Assembly: GCA_022414725.1 (NCBI GenBank)
Contig: CM039464.1
Span: 54,873,361-54,937,360 of the forward strand
Direction of reading: 5' to 3'
Length of the DNA stretch: 64,000 bases
Source of the DNA: Microglena sp. YARC
Taxonomy: Eukaryota > Chlorophyta > Chlorophyceae > Chlamydomonadales > Chlamydomonadaceae
Under the pieces are notes generated by a model. That model searched no databases. It worked only from the letters and a program-made list of their open reading frames with translations, and had not been told where the DNA came from. Below are positions 1 through 12,300 of the stretch, in pieces. The position numbers and the translations under genes are program-made. Every line of letters begins with the position of its first letter. Positions within the stretch are counted from its first letter, which is position 1.

Positions 1-79
1 TCATTCTATGCTGCACTCCCGTATGGTGGTACCAGAGCTGGGCCAGGAAGATTCATCAGCATCACTGAAACCATCACTG
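1..79 (+). CDS. Partial exon of small hydrophobic-protein gene
   Basis: Reading from base 2, this stretch is open and encodes a Ser- and acid-rich segment (MVVPELGQEDSSASLKPSL at its end), followed by a weak donor (ctg|gtagcc) in phase 0. The phase matches the next exon at 652. The exon runs off the left edge. A second frame is also open to base 111, so the choice rests only on phase agreement. Confidence 0.35.
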
Positions 80-651
80 GTAGCCGACAAGTTACATGCG
101 GCGTCGCATGCTAAATGATCCTGACTCCCCACCCCTTCCCACCCCACCCCTCCCCACCCCACCGCACCCCACCCCTCCCCATCCCTCCCCATCTTACCCC
201 ACCCACCCCTTCCCACCCCACACCCCTCCCCACCCCTCCCCACCCACACCCACCCTTTCCCATCCTTCCCACCCCCACCCCTCCCCTGCCCACCCCACCC
301 ACCCTCTGGTTTCAGAGTGTCGACAACATGCAGATCAGCTCCCCACCCCTCCCCACCCCATACAGGCGTCTGTAAACCTTGGCATCCAACGCCAACCACC
401 AACCACCCCATCCCTCCCCACCCCTGGTTTCAGAGTGTCGACAACATGCAGCTCAGCTCCCCACCCCTCCCCACCCCTCCCACCCTACCCAACTCCACCC
501 CTCCCCACCCACCACCCCACTCCGCCCCATAACCACCACATGCTTGCAGGAAAGGGCCAGCCAGGCTGCTAGGATACCGTAGCTATGGCTAAATACTAAA
601 TGATCCTGACTCCCCCCCACCCCACCCCACCCCTCACCGCCCTGGTTTCAG
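80..651 (+). repeat. C-rich intron with two decoy acceptor copies
   Basis: The intron is built of CCCCACCC-type sequence. It holds two extra copies of the downstream acceptor plus the first exon bases (tttcagagtgtcgacaac): AG at 314-315 and AG at 432-433. The true acceptor is AG at 650-651. A short block (taaatgatcctgactcc) also occurs twice, near 111 and 598. No gene is seen within. Confidence 0.6.
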
Positions 652-829
652 AGTGTCGACAACATGCAGCTCAGCGATTTGGAAGAAGGAATCCCTGGCA
701 GTCGTCCACCCTACGTCCCTGGCAGTACAATAAAGCAACTAGTAGGTTCACCAGCAGTACGCCTAGCTGGCGTGGCAGCTTGTGCATATGTGGCTGTGGG
801 TCTAGCCGTCCAGAATGAGGCAGAAAAAG
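652..829 (+). CDS. Internal exon, small hydrophobic protein
   Basis: The exon lies between acceptor gtttcag and donor aaag|gtgagc and leaves phase 1. It encodes an acidic stretch (MQLSDLEEGIPGSRPPYVPG) followed by an apolar segment around AGVAACAYVAVGLAV, a likely membrane helix. The phase-1 end joins exactly to the terminal exon at 2050. I do not recognise the family. Function unknown. Confidence 0.5.
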
Positions 830-2049
830 GTGAGCAACCACAACAACACACACACACCGCACACGAACCCGCCCACACATGCACACACACCACACCACAC
901 ACACACACGAAGCCATCACACATTCACACACACAACACCACACACACACACACAAACCCACCCACACATGCACACACACAACACCACACACACACGAAGC
1001 CACCCACGCATGCACACACACCACACCACACATGCAACCACACACACACACAACACCACACCACACACACATGCACGCACACAAAATACCTCACACCCAC
1101 ACAAACCCACCAACACATATACCCACAGAACACTCCACACAACACCACGCACACAAAACACACACAAAGCACCTCACACACACTTGAACCCACCCACACA
1201 GGCACACATAGAACACCTCACACGCACAAACCCACCCACACATATACCCACAAAATACTTCACACACACTCGAACCCACCCACACATGCACCCACAAAAC
1301 ACCTCACACACCCACGAACCCACCCACACATGCACCCACACAACACTGCACACACACGCGAACCCACACACACGAACCCAAACACATGCGCCACACACAC
1401 AACCATACACAAACCCACCCACACATGCACACACACAACACCACCCGCACACACACACACTTGAACCCACACAACACCAGACACACACAAACCCACCCAC
1501 ACATGCATCCTGCAGCGAAGGCAACACAACACCCTAACATCCTCCCTCCCTCCTCCATCCATCTATCCCCTCCCCCCCCCCCCCCCATTCTCATCGGCAG
1601 CTACAGCACCTTGTAGTGGCGCTGCGTGTGCAGCCAACCCTGTCATACGGACAAAACCACATACACACTCCCCCGCCCCCCCCCCCCACCCCACCCCCAT
1701 TCCCATCGGCAGCTTCAGCAGCTTGTACGTGGCGCTACTTGTGCAGCCACACCACCGACGCAGTGCTACAAACAAACCCACATACACACTCCCTGACCCC
1801 TCCCCCCCCATTCTCACCGGCAGCTTCAGCAGCTTGTAGCGGCGCTGCTTGTGCAGCCGCCACCAACACTGCCGTGGCTGCTGCTGCGAGCAATGGCCGT
1901 CTTTCTGCTTTCCGGCAGTTCGTGATCAATAGGATCGGTCACACACACAGACACACACCACCACCACCACAATCCCGCCGACACACAAACCTACACACAC
2001 ATACACTCCCTGATCCTCCCCCCCACATACCACCCATTCTCATTGGCAG
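830..2049 (+). repeat. (CA)n intron with three decoy copies of the terminal exon start
   Basis: Bases 835-1500 are CACACA / CACCCACACATGCAC satellite. From 1586 the end of the intron plus the start of the last exon (ctcatcggcag|cttcagcagcttgtag) appears three times before the true junction: near 1586-1650, 1698-1760 and 1809-1940. The third copy extends about 110 bases into exon sequence. C-rich and CA-rich spacers separate them. Confidence 0.7.
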
Positions 2050-2273
2050 CTTCAGCAGCTTGTAGCGGCGCTGCTTGTGCAGCCGCCACAGACGCTGCCG
2101 TGGCTGCTGCAGCGAGCACAGGTAGTCCTGCTTTCTGGCAGTTCGTGATCGGCGTGATGGGCTTCATGACCTACAAATTGGCCCTAGTTGGCGTGGCCCT
2201 AACGCCACAGAGCTCAACCACAGCAGTAGCGGATTCCCTGAGGAGCAAGGCCAATCACATGGAGGCCTTGTAG
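2050..2273 (+). CDS. Terminal exon, small Ala-rich membrane protein
   Basis: The acceptor is ttggcag at 2043-2049; phase 1 joins to the exon ending at 829, making an Ala codon across the junction. It encodes an Ala-rich run, then FWQFVIGVMGFMTYKLALVG, a probable second membrane helix, then a polar tail ending SKANHMEAL and TAG at 2271-2273. With the upstream exons the visible protein is about 159 residues with two hydrophobic segments. The family is unrecognised; an organelle-membrane or secretory location would be a guess. Confidence 0.5.
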
Positions 2274-2960
2274 CATGCGTCTGAAGCTGGTTGGAAGCTG
2301 CTTGGATTGTGGTGGTTGTGGTGGTCTTGTAGGGTATGTGTGAAGCTGGTTGGAAGCTGCTAGGATGGTGGTGGTGGTGGTTGTGGTGGTGGAGGCCTTG
2401 TAGCATGCGTCTGAAGCTGGTTGGAAGCTGCTAGGATTGTGGTGGTCGTGGTGGTCTTGTAGGGTATGTGTGAAGCTGGTTGGAAGCTGCTAGGATGGTG
2501 GTGGTGGTGGTGGTCTTGTAGGGTATATGTGGAGCTGGTTGGAAGCTGCCCATTATCATTGCATCAAGGCAGTTGTCTTGTAAGGGTTAAGAGTCGAAGG
2601 GTGAAGCGCAGTGAGCAAGCAGTGTGAGTACAAGTCGCATCAAGCCAAGCCACCTATATGTTATAAGTCGAAGGGTTGAGCAGTGAGCACAGTGAGCAAG
2701 CAGTGTGAGTGCAACCTACATCAAGCCAAGCCACCTGTATGTTGAAAATCAAAGGGTTGAGCAGTGAGCACAGTGAGCAAGCAGTGTGAGTACAAGTTGC
2801 ATCAAGCCAAGCCACCCGTACGTTGAAAGTCTAAGGATTGAGCAGTGAGCATAGTGAGCAAGCAGTGTGAGTGCAACCTACACCAATGTGGTTGTCTTGT
2901 AAGGGGTAAGAGTCAAAGAGTGCAGTGCAGTGAGCAAGCAGTGTGAGAACAAGTTGCATC
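2274..2960 (+). repeat. Tandem repeats downstream of the stop codon
   Basis: Bases 2262-2560 repeat a block containing gaagctggttggaagctgctagg with GGT-rich spacers; the copy near 2393 repeats the sequence around the stop codon (gaggccttgtagcatgcg). Bases 2585-2960 hold about five copies of an approximately 88-bp unit (gagcagtgagcacagtgagcaag ... catcaagccaagccacc). No coding signal is visible. Confidence 0.7.
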
Positions 2961-3149
2961 AAGACAGAGTCAGTCTGAGGTGCACTTGTTCGCAAGACCT
3001 GGGAAGATTGCCTGTTGTACATGGGGGTAGGGTATGTGTGAAGCTGGTAGGAAGCTGCCTGGATTCTGATTATGATGATGATGATAATGTACGAATGAAG
3101 AAGCTCCTCTTTGGAGGAGCCTCCTTTTGTTAGGATTGGATTGTTGCAT

Positions 3150-3340
3150 GTTTTTTTGGCGGAGCCCTCCGTCCTGCCTCCAGAGTCACCCCGTGGTCCG
3201 TCTGTCGGCATATACCCCTGGCTCTTACTGCCCCCTGGCCCTGGGATAAACCCCGGCGTCGGTCTGCTGCACTCGATTCCGGTCCAATAGCCAACACTCT
3301 CCGCCAATTTTCTGCGTGTAGGATGCAACGCGCCTAGGAC
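3150..3340 (-). repeat. Dispersed repeat R2, copy 1
   Basis: On the minus strand this begins with a G-poor block acgcagaaaattggcggagagtg and ends in a purine/GC block ggctccgcc. Related copies lie at 16560-16720, 29795-30005 and 55570-55775. This copy is diverged in the middle. No reading frame is shared between the copies, so it is probably a short non-autonomous mobile element. Confidence 0.5.
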
Positions 3341-3660
3341 TTGTTAAGTCTGTGCCGCTCGCTGTCTTTCAATTCCAAGTCCCCCATAAAATTTTCAACT
3401 TGATGTTTCATCTCATATGTTTTCATGTTGCTTTTCATTAAGCTTGCAGCGTCTGTGCTGTTTGTATAATAATGTTTTGTAGTCATGATGGCCGACCGTG
3501 TTTCAAAAAGGTAGTGAATATACCACGACTCTTGGTCTTGGGAACCCGACCCCACCTCGAGATTCGCCACCTTTTTTAACACACGGATGGCCATCATAAC
3601 TGCAAAACGCTCTAAACTATTTATGTTTTTGGTGCTCTCTTGATAGATCGCAAATTCCAA
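3334..3660 (-). CDS. Unrecognised ORF, possible mobile-element remnant
   Basis: A minus-strand frame of 108 codons with ordinary amino-acid composition, in contrast to the low-complexity frames around it. Landmarks are ERFAVMMAIRVLKK near residue 18 and ESWYIHYLFETRSAIMTTKHYY near residue 45. The frame continues upstream only past a stop codon, and it partly overlaps a dispersed repeat. It sits beside a LINE remnant on the same strand. I do not recognise the family and it may be broken. Confidence 0.25.
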   Translation of the reverse strand: MEFAIYQESTKNINSLERFAVMMAIRVLKKVANLEVGSGSQDQESWYIHYLFETRSAIMTTKHYYTNSTDAASLMKSNMKTYEMKHQVENFMGDLELKDSERHRLNKS

Positions 3661-3794
3661 GTTTTTAGTTGGTTATGTAAATGTATCCTTGAAGAACTTA
3701 ACGTTTGCCATGTGCAGGTCAGTGTTGACCCAAGACAAGTCCACGCCATACTCCCGGGGGGTCTTCCAACAATCGTGGTGTTATCAATAGAACA

Positions 3795-4890
3795 GGAAGC
3801 GTCTCACTGCATTCTAGATTACATTACATTACATGTTAAAGTCTACTTGACACCGCGAGGGTGTATGAGATTCTGTGCTTTAAACAAAAAGAAAAAGCAC
3901 CCACAAAGCAAAAAACCCCATTACATCAGGGGTGTGTCGAGGACAAACAAACCAAACTCCCAACCACCGTTTTGGTGGCGTAGGTATTAAACCCCTTAGA
4001 GCCGGACCCAGATCTCAACCACTTACAGTGGCGGAGGTAAGAAGCTAACAAATGAGAAGTCACAAGAAGAAGAAAAAAAGGGATGATAAATTACGGTGCC
4101 ACTAAGCAGTCCAGGGCTTCCTGTCTTGCTCTTCTACAAGTAGAAAGATAGTCGGCTAGGTTGCTCCAAAAAGACTTAGTGCCATTTCCATTCATTAAGG
4201 TTCTGAATGTGGAATCGCAGAATTCCACATTCCATAACGGTTAAGTTGGTATCCTCATGGACATGCTATAAATATCTGTAAACAGCTTCTGGTAGCGGAG
4301 GCGAATATCATTATAAAAAGGGCACTCAAACATATGCATTTCATCCTCAGGTTTTTGGAACCCACACATTTGACAGTGTCTCATTGAGCGAGGGATGTGT
4401 GCTCTATCCACCACCCTCATTCTTTCTGTGTTTCAGCAATGGGAACCCATTCTAAACTGTGGCTATAGAACGAATCTGATCCTGCTTATGTAAGGCGGAT
4501 GTAAAGGGAATCAAGCCATTCTCATCATTGCTGTTGGCTGCGAACCATTTTTGGTATCGGAGGCGTTTAAAGCCAACCCTTCTCTCATCAGGGATGTCTC
4601 TAACTGCATTGGTGTCACTTGGGTACTTAAACCTCCATGACTCAAAAACTTCAGACATAATACCTTCGACATCGACAGCCTCCAAAATGTTGATGTTTTT
4701 ACTGGATCCTAGCTTGTGGAGAGCACAACGCAAGTCATGAACCCAGCCAGTGTTGGAGTCAAAAGATTCCTCAAGAGCCATTCTAATGAGATCCTCAGGT
4801 TCTTTATGTATGGTCTTGTTCCAGAAGCGCAAAGCTTGTTTAAGGGTGATGACTAGGGTTCGGTGTCGGCGATCTTTTATTTTTGTAACA
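3795..4890 (-). mobile_element. 5'-truncated non-LTR retrotransposon (LINE), 3' end
   Basis: Read on the minus strand, 4832 to 4452 encodes the distal part of a reverse-transcriptase polyprotein (LRFWNKTIHKEPEDLIRMAL at the start), broken by a stop and frameshift near 4430-4450. The next block (about 4410-4240) contains a zinc-knuckle-like CQMCGFQ...HMFEC (C-x2-C-x9-H-x3-C) followed by YNDIRLRYQKLF. Near 4215-4090 comes SFWSNLADYLSTCRRARQE and a stop. The 3' untranslated part ends at about 3795-3830 in a short ATGTA-type tandem tail. A second 3' tail of the same family lies at 20475-20567. Reverse-transcriptase catalytic motifs are absent, so the copy is dead and 5' truncated. Confidence 0.6.
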
Positions 4891-4969
4891 TGGTCTATCA
4901 GCTTTCAGGCTTCACCCTGTTTCTCACGGCGGAGCAAACATGGGCAGAAGAAACGTTACTATTGGTATG

Positions 4970-5035
4970 TCTGGGTGGGGGGATGTATAGGTGGGTGGGT
5001 GTCTGTGAGTGGGTGGGTGGGTGTGGGGGGGGTTC
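4970..5035 (+). repeat. GGGTGGGTGT-type low-complexity tract
   Basis: A G-rich tract of GTGGGTGGGTG and poly-G. No function is implied. Confidence 0.5.
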
Positions 5036-5189
5036 TGTCCTGCATGAGCTCCCCTGCCACCTGGCCCAGGCTGCATCTGAAAGTGGCTTGTATGGAGGGC
5101 AACACCGTGTTATAATCCCCCCACTCATCAATGATTCCAATAGAGTCATGTAGTCCATGCACCTCCCTGATATTGTAGGATTTAATGAT

Positions 5190-5692
5190 CACTGTAGCAC
5201 GAACTAGGCCCCCCCCCCCCCCCCCCCCCGTCGGTAAAACGATTGTTTGGGGTTAAGTTCACCACGGCTTTATCGCTTTAGCCCCCTCTGGATCCCCCAG
5301 GGTCCCGGGGTGGAAGCCCTAAGTTCCCTCTGTGTCTTTCTCCGCCGTCTGTCCGCTGTCTGTCCGCCTCTCCATCCATCTGTCCAGGCGTTTGGACGAT
5401 TCCGACCACCTCCGCACCCAGACATTTTGCTCATAGTTGGAGTGCACATGACTAGAGTTATCAGCATCGCAGCGGTAAAGATCCTTCTCATAAGTTGTTC
5501 AATGTTTGTAGCTCTATTCGGCTACGAGTAGCTACTTCCTCCACTAGTTTTGAAACTCCCTGCCGGTGAGGCGGTGACAACTAAAGCGTTTTAAGAGACA
5601 CGCTCTTAGAACTTGTCTTTTGAAGGCCTTCCTACACGGTTGGTCAAGTCCCTTTAGCCTATTTGGCCTCCCCTGGACTGTAACATACATCA
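5190..5692 (-). repeat. Dispersed repeat R1, copy interrupted by an insert
   Basis: Reverse-strand R1: its 5' part (gttacagtccagg ... ccaaataggctaaagggac) is at 5636-5692 and its 3' part (gtttaccgac ... gttcgtgctacagtg) is at 5190-5246, with a poly-C tract inside. The continuous copies at 31833-31995 and 55337-55500 are only about 160 bp, so about 390 bp appears to have been inserted here (roughly 5250-5630). Confidence 0.5.
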
Positions 5693-7197
5693 ATATTTCC
5701 TTGCTGCGAAGCGAGTCGACAGAACGGCTTCTTGGTAGTGGGAATGTTAGCGTTCTGTGAACAGGGCTGAAGAAGGAAATGCAAGCAGTAAGAACTAAGA
5801 AGCATACAAAATTGACAGTAGCAAGGAAGCACTTGTATCTGTGTGCATGGGTTGGAGCTGAGGAGCGGGATAGAAGCCAGCCATAAAGGTGTGCGTGTGT
5901 GTGGGTTGTGGGTTGACGGTTTAGGTAGTTTAGGTTTTTGGATTTTGTGGAGAAGTATCGCAAAAATGTCACTAGCACGGATGGGGCAAAACGTCAAAAT
6001 GTTGGCCTCAACATGGCTCACAAATCCTAAATCCGAAAAGGTTACTCTTTTCCTGACTCTTTTTACACTTTTTCCGAGCCAAGATTGTGTTCTCAACTTG
6101 AAACACACATATTACCAAAATGTTTAACGCTGGCAAGAAATTTGAAAGGACTGTACTTGGAATGTAGACTAAAAAAGTCAGATATCGTCTATTTTGCCCT
6201 AAAACAGCCCAAATGTGCACACATATCATGTTTCAGGGGTCTTATACAAGTTGGAAACACAAGCCAAGTTGCAGATCACTAGTTTGCACCCTCCCAGCAT
6301 ATCCTAAACAGATGGATTTGGAGTAGAAGTTGAGGAGGTCACCCATTTGACCTACTCAGGTACCAGGGTAGGCCAGGCCAGGCCAGTTCTAGCCCTTACA
6401 GGCTGGCAGAAAGACCCGCAGCAGTCGGAAAGGGACAGAATCGCGCAGTTTTTGACAATTTAACTTGGCAATTTGTTGGCTATCGATCGATTCCCTGGCT
6501 CGATCTGTGCTCTGTGGAGCTCGCGGCAGTCACTTACGTACGATTGTGTATCCTCGGCACTTTCGGGCAGCTTTCGCCACAGGCCATGGCAGGAGGTTGG
6601 ACTACCATGTAAACTACGGAAATTGCTTCGCGTTTGCCTTTGCATTCCACGCCGACGGAGAATTCGAAAAAAAACTCGACTTTGGCCGGGGCCCCAAAGC
6701 TACCCCCGCCCGCCCCCGCCCCCGCCCCGGCCAGGATCCCCTGCTGCTGACACAGCATATCGCCGTCCCTTCTATTGCACCCCATTTGCATCAAGGCCCT
6801 GATTCACATCCCACCTTGCTATAGCGCGTAGCGTTTGTCTCTATCATATTATTGTACCGCCTCTCTGTTCCTCTGCCTAGCTACTCCAATTCACATAAGC
6901 CTCTGGCTAGCTGCTTCATCAACTCCTCGGACGCAAGATCTATTTCTCAGACCGGTGGTTTCCGAGCCAGATCTCTTTCTGTATCCCAGTACGTACATTA
7001 CGGCTTGGCATCCAAATCCTTGCCTTTACCTAGCTTACCATCCTTTGCTTTACCCACCGCCATTTGCCTACACAAACTTGTATTTCCTAGTGCACTTATT
7101 CTGGTGCGGGCGTCCCTCTTTCTAGCGTTCACTCCGCCGCATCCAAATCATTCACAGCATCAGGCGAGATGAACAAGGCAGGCCAGGCGAGGCAGGA
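5693..7197. other. No gene recognised
   Basis: Mixed-composition sequence without a supported exon. It becomes GC-rich at 6650-6740 (CCCGCC tract). Several short open frames exist on both strands but none shows family motifs or paired splice sites. This could hold the promoter or first exons of the ankyrin/MYND gene; I see no way to prove it from the sequence. Confidence 0.4.
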
Positions 7198-7227
7198 TCA
7201 GTTCTTGAAAGAGAATAGGAAGAAGGG

Positions 7228-7775
7228 ATGGGAGCCCGAAAGAGCCCGAAAGAGCCCGAAATAGCCCAAAAGAGCCCGAAAGATTCCGAAGGGGCCCGAA
7301 ATAAGCACTTGAAGCACTAGAGGCACTACCGACGTGAGGTAATAGTGGGGTAGGCTCCCGGGGAAGGCTCCCCCGATGGTAGTTAACGGGGAGGGTCCCT
7401 CCGGTGGGATAAATTTAAATTTAAAGGTGGGGAGGGCCCCCCCGATGGGAGTTAAGGGTGGGGAGGGCTCCCCCACGTACCAGTTACGATGTATTGACAC
7501 GATATATTGACGGTGGGCACGTGGGTTAAGGTACAATGGGAAGGGCTCCCCCACCCCCCAGGTTCTATGATTAACATGAGCCCACTTCCACCAGGGAGCC
7601 CCCCCCCCCCCCCCCCCCCCCCCACACACACCCCCCCACCCACCCCCCACCCACCCACCAACCCCCACACCCTCACATCCACACACCTACGCCCACCCAC
7701 ACCCACTCACACACCCACACACCCACCCATCCACCCACCCACACCCACTCACCCACCCACACTGCAAACATGCTA
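7228..7775 (+). repeat. Short tandem repeats and C/A-rich tract
   Basis: Bases 7228-7300 repeat agagcccgaaa. Bases 7340-7560 hold several degenerate copies of a gggtggggagggctcccccgatgg-like unit. Bases 7595-7775 are a CCCACACA/CCCACCCA tract. Confidence 0.6.
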
Positions 7776-7824
7776 CTTGCGAACATGCAACTTGTGCATA
7801 TGCTAACCTGCAAACTGCACAATT

Positions 7825-8000
7825 TGATAATATGTGCCCTTGCAAGCTCGGAATCCGTTCCATTATGAGCCAGCAGTACACAATGACAGGCAGCAGTACA
7901 CAAGACAGGCAGCGGTACCCTGGCAAGCTCGGGATCAGTCCCATTATGGGCCAGCAGTACCCAAGCTTCAGAGACTTGCAAGCTGTTTGGCACTTGTGAT
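7825..8000 (+). other. Coding-like patch with an internal duplication
   Basis: The segment gcaagctcggaatc...cattatgagccagcagtac is repeated in slightly changed form about 80 bases later. One frame of the second copy reads PSFRDLQAVWHL before a stop. It might be a small upstream exon of the ankyrin/MYND gene, but no clean donor in phase 1 (the phase needed by exon A) is present. Confidence 0.2.
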
Positions 8001-8019
8001 CATTCAGATCATCATCACC

Positions 8020-8697
8020 GTCCATTCCCCTCCCTGCCCCCCCCCCTCCCCCCCCAAGCCCCCAAGCCCCCCTTCCCTCCCCTCCCCACTCCTCCCTCCC
8101 AACCCACCCCCTCCTTCCCTCCCTCCTTTTACACCCTCCCTACCCTCCTTCCCACCCACCCACCCTCCTGCTTACCATCCTCGTCAACCATTCCCTATCT
8201 GCTCCCCCGCCCCCGTCCCCCCCCCCCCCACCCCTCCTACTCCGCACACAGACCTCCCTTTCATCCTACAAGGCATTGTGGAAAATGAATGGTTGACTGA
8301 AACCAAGGCCAGGGCGGCACTTACTGTCCTCGTCAACCATTCTCCCTCCCTGCTCCCCCTCCCCCTTCCCCACCCCACCCACCCCCTCCTACCCCGCACA
8401 CAGACCTCCCTTCATCCTGCAAGGCATTGTGGAAAATGAATGGTTGACTGAAACCAAGGCCAGGGCGGCACTTACTGTCCTCGTCAACCATTCTCCCTCC
8501 CTGCTCCCCCTCCCCCTTCCCACCCCCACCCCCACCCCTCCTACCGCACACAGACCTCCCCTACATCCTACAAGGCATTGTGGAAAATGAATGGTTGACT
8601 GAAATCAAGTCCAAGGCGGCACTCACTGTCCTCGTCAACCATTCTCCCTCCCTGCTCCCCACCCCTCCCCCACCCCCACCCTCCTACCCGCACACAG
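8020..8697 (+). repeat. Intron end with three decoy copies of exon A start
   Basis: C/T-rich sequence interrupted by copies of the acceptor plus the first ~90 exon bases (cacacag|acctcccc...caaggcattgtggaa). The copies start near 8251, 8404 and 8553; the true junction is AG at 8696-8697. Spacing is about 150 bp. The copies keep the same reading frame (GIVENEWLTE) but run into intron sequence after TVLVN. Confidence 0.75.
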
Positions 8698-8900
8698 ACC
8701 TCCCCTACATCCTACAAGGCATTGTGGAAAATGAATGGTTGACTGAAACCAAGGCCAAGGCGGCACTTACTGTCCTCGTCAAGCAGTGTGGATTGGACCT
8801 AAACACACCTAGCCACCCTAAGGTTGATCCCCGTTCACCGGGAGAGGTGGCCCTGCTGCATAGCGAGCTGCTTAAGCACATGATCAGCCTCGGACTGGAT
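8698..8900 (+). CDS. Exon A, ankyrin/MYND gene
   Basis: Acceptor cacacag and donor ggat|gtaagt, entering in phase 1 and leaving in phase 0. It encodes LPYILQGIVENEWLTETKAK, then VKQCGLDLNTPSHPKVDPRS and HSELLKHMISLGLD, the last being a typical second helix of an ankyrin unit. Earlier exons must exist since the entry phase needs one upstream base. Confidence 0.65.
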
Positions 8901-9222
8901 GTAAGTGGGACAGGTGTTAGGTGCACATAATCAGCCTCGGACTGGATGTAAGTGGGACAGGTGTTAGATGCACATGATCAGCCTCGGACTGGATGTAAGT
9001 GGGACAGGTGTTAGGTGCACATGATCAGCCTCGGACTGGATGTAAGTGGGACAGGTGTTAGGTGCACATGATCAGCCTCGGACTGGATGTAAGTGGGACA
9101 GGTGTTAGGTGCACATGACCACTCTTTGGCTAGATCTGAGAGTGGCAAGGTTCATCCCCACACCTGCTGCTGCATAGCGAGCTGCTTAAGTACATGCTCA
9201 GCCTTGGACTAGATGCGAGTGA

Positions 9223-9269
<47 letters not shown>

Positions 9270-10481
9270 ATATACACATACACTGTGACTCTTATGATCT
9301 CTTTCTCTGCACCCCTCTTCAACCCCCATGCAGAAAGCATGGGTAGTATAAACAATATTACCCCACACTACTTAATGCTTTATAAGAGTAGACGAGCCTT
9401 ACCTTAACTGCACCCCTCTACAGGCCACATGCAACCCACTAATAACTCACATGTACCCCTCTTCAGTCCACATGCGGAAAACATGGGTAGTATGAACACT
9501 ACAACCCCACACACCTCATGCTTAACACGAGTATACATGATTCTGTACCTTCACTGCACCCCTCTTTAACCCACACAACAATTCACACACACCCTTCTTC
9601 ACTTCACATGCAGACAACATGGGTAGTATAAACACTACAACCCCACACACCTTATGCTTAACACGAGTATACATGGTTCTGTACCTTCACTGCCCCCCAC
9701 TTCAATCCACATGCCCAGGTGAATGGCAGACTCCCGCTTTCTAAGTATACCTCACACACATGCACACACACCACACCACACGCACCCACACAAACCCACC
9801 CACACATTTACCCACAAAACACCTCACACACCCAAGGACCCAACCACACATTTACCCACAAAACACCTCACACACCCACGAACCCACCCACACATGCACC
9901 CACAAAACACCTCACACACCCACGAACCCACCCACACATGCACCCACAAAATATCTCACACATACACGAACCCACCCACACATGCACCCACAAAACACCT
10001 CAAACACCCACAAACCCACCCACACATGCACCCACAAAATATCTCACACATACACGAACCCACCCACACATGCACCCACAAAACACCTGACACACACACG
10101 AACCCACCCACACATGCACCCACAAAATATCTCACACATACACGAACCCACCCACACATGCACCCACAAAACACCTGACACACACACGAACCCACCCACA
10201 CATGCCCAGGTGAATGGCAGACTCCCGCTTTCTAAGTATGGCGGTACGCTGCTGCATACTGCAATACAGATTTGTGGTGACATGCCAGACAAGATGGTGT
10301 GCAAGATGGTGGTTGCCAGCATGTTGGTGAGAATTGGTTGTGGTTGGTTGCTTGGTTCCTTGGTTGCTTGCTTAGTTCCTTGGTTGGTTGCCAGCATGTT
10401 GGTGAGAATTGGCTGCTTGCTTGGTTCCTTGGTTGCTTACTTGGTTCCTTGGTTGGTTGCCAGCATGTTGGTGAGAATTGG

Positions 10482-10528
<47 letters not shown>

Positions 10529-10623
10529 GTTGCCAGCATGTTGGTGAGAATTGGTTGGTTGCTTGCTTGCTTGGTTGCTTGCCTGGTTGGTTGCTTGGTT
10601 GGTTGCCAGCATGTTGGTGAGAA

Positions 10624-10664
<41 letters not shown>

Positions 10665-10813
10665 CGCTTGCTTGCTTGCTTGCTTGGTTGCTTGGTTGGT
10701 TGCCAGCATGTTGGTGAGAATTGGTTGGTTGCTTGCTTGCTTGGTTGGTTGGTTGCTTGCTTGCTTGGTTGGTTGCTTGGTTGGTTGCCAGCATGTTGGT
10801 GAGAATTGGTTGG

Positions 10814-10876
<63 letters not shown>

Positions 10877-10983
10877 GTTGGTTACTTGGTTGGTTGCCAG
10901 CATGTTGGTGAGAATTGGTTGCTTGCTTGCTTGCTGGCTTGCTTGGTTGCTTGGTTGGTTGCCAGCATGTTGGTGAGAATTGG

Positions 10984-11018
<35 letters not shown>

Positions 11019-11056
11019 GTTGCTTGGTTGGTTGCCAGCATGTTGGTGAGAATTGG

Positions 11057-11099
<43 letters not shown>

Positions 11100-11317
11100 G
11101 TTGGTTGCCAGCATGTTGGTGAGAATTGATTGGTTGCTTGCTTGCTTGCTTGCTTGGTTGGTTGGTTGCTTCCTTGGTTGATTGCTTGCTTGGTTGCCAG
11201 CAAATTGGTGAGAATTGATTGGTTGCTTGCTTGCTTGCTTGCTTGCTTGGTTCCTTGGTTGGTTGCTTGCTTGCTTGCTTGCTTGTTTTGTCGCCAGAAT
11301 GGCGGTGATAATTGCTC

Positions 11318-11402
<85 letters not shown>

Positions 11403-12244
11403 GTTGCTTGGTTGCTTGCTTGGTCGCCAGAATGGCGGTGATAATTGGTTGCATGGTTGCTTGCTTGCTTTGCCGCCAGCATGGCGGTGATAATTGGTTG
11501 CTTCTTTGCTTGCTTGCTTGCTTGCTTGGTTGCTTGACTGCTTGGTTGCTTGGTTGCTTGGTCGCCAGCATGGCGGTGATAATTGGTTGCTTCTTTGCTT
11601 GCTTGCTTGGTTGCTTGATTGCTTGGTTGCTTGGTCGCTTGGTCGCCAGCATGGCAGTGAGAATTGGTTGCTTGGTTGGTTGCTCGCTTGGTTGCTCTCT
11701 TGCTTACTTGGTTGCTTGCTTGCTTGCTTAGTTGGTTGGTCCGGCGGGTGGACGGTTGCTTGGTCATGTACTGACCAGCATGAAAGTACGAGATGCGTTT
11801 GCTTGTTTTATTGTCTTGTATTTTTTTCTTCACCCTTATCTCTCCTCCTCCTCCTCCTCCCTCCTCCTCCTCCTCCCTCCCTCCTCCCTCCTCCCTCCTC
11901 CCTCCTCCCTCCTCCCTCCTCCCTCCTCTCCTCCTCTCTCCTCCCTCCTCCCTCCTCCCTCCTCCCTCCTCCCTCCTCCCTCCTCCCTCCTCCCTCCTCC
12001 CTCCTCCTCCTCCCTCCTCCCTCCTCCTCTCTCCTCCTCCCTCCTCCCTCCCTCCTCCTCCTCCCTCCTCCCTCTCCTCCCTCCTCTCCCTCCTCCTCCC
12101 TCCTCCCTCCTCCCTCCTCCTCCTCCTCCCTCCTCCTCCTCCATCTTCCATCCTCTATCTCTCCCTCCTCCCTCCTCCTCCTCCTCCTCCCTCCTCCTCC
12201 TCCCTCCTCCATCTTCCATCTTCCATCCTCTATCCTCCACACTT

Positions 12245-12300
<56 letters not shown>

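Noticed and set aside
8881..9118. CRISPR-like array of direct repeats
   Set aside because: The units are contiguous 48-bp tandem repeats without unique spacers and derive from the adjacent exon junction; the genome is eukaryotic.
10232..12151. A 639-codon minus-strand frame rich in SKQASKQATNQ
   Set aside because: It is a by-product of the TTGC satellite, which has no stop in several frames on both strands; the plus strand of the same region contains the donor decoys.
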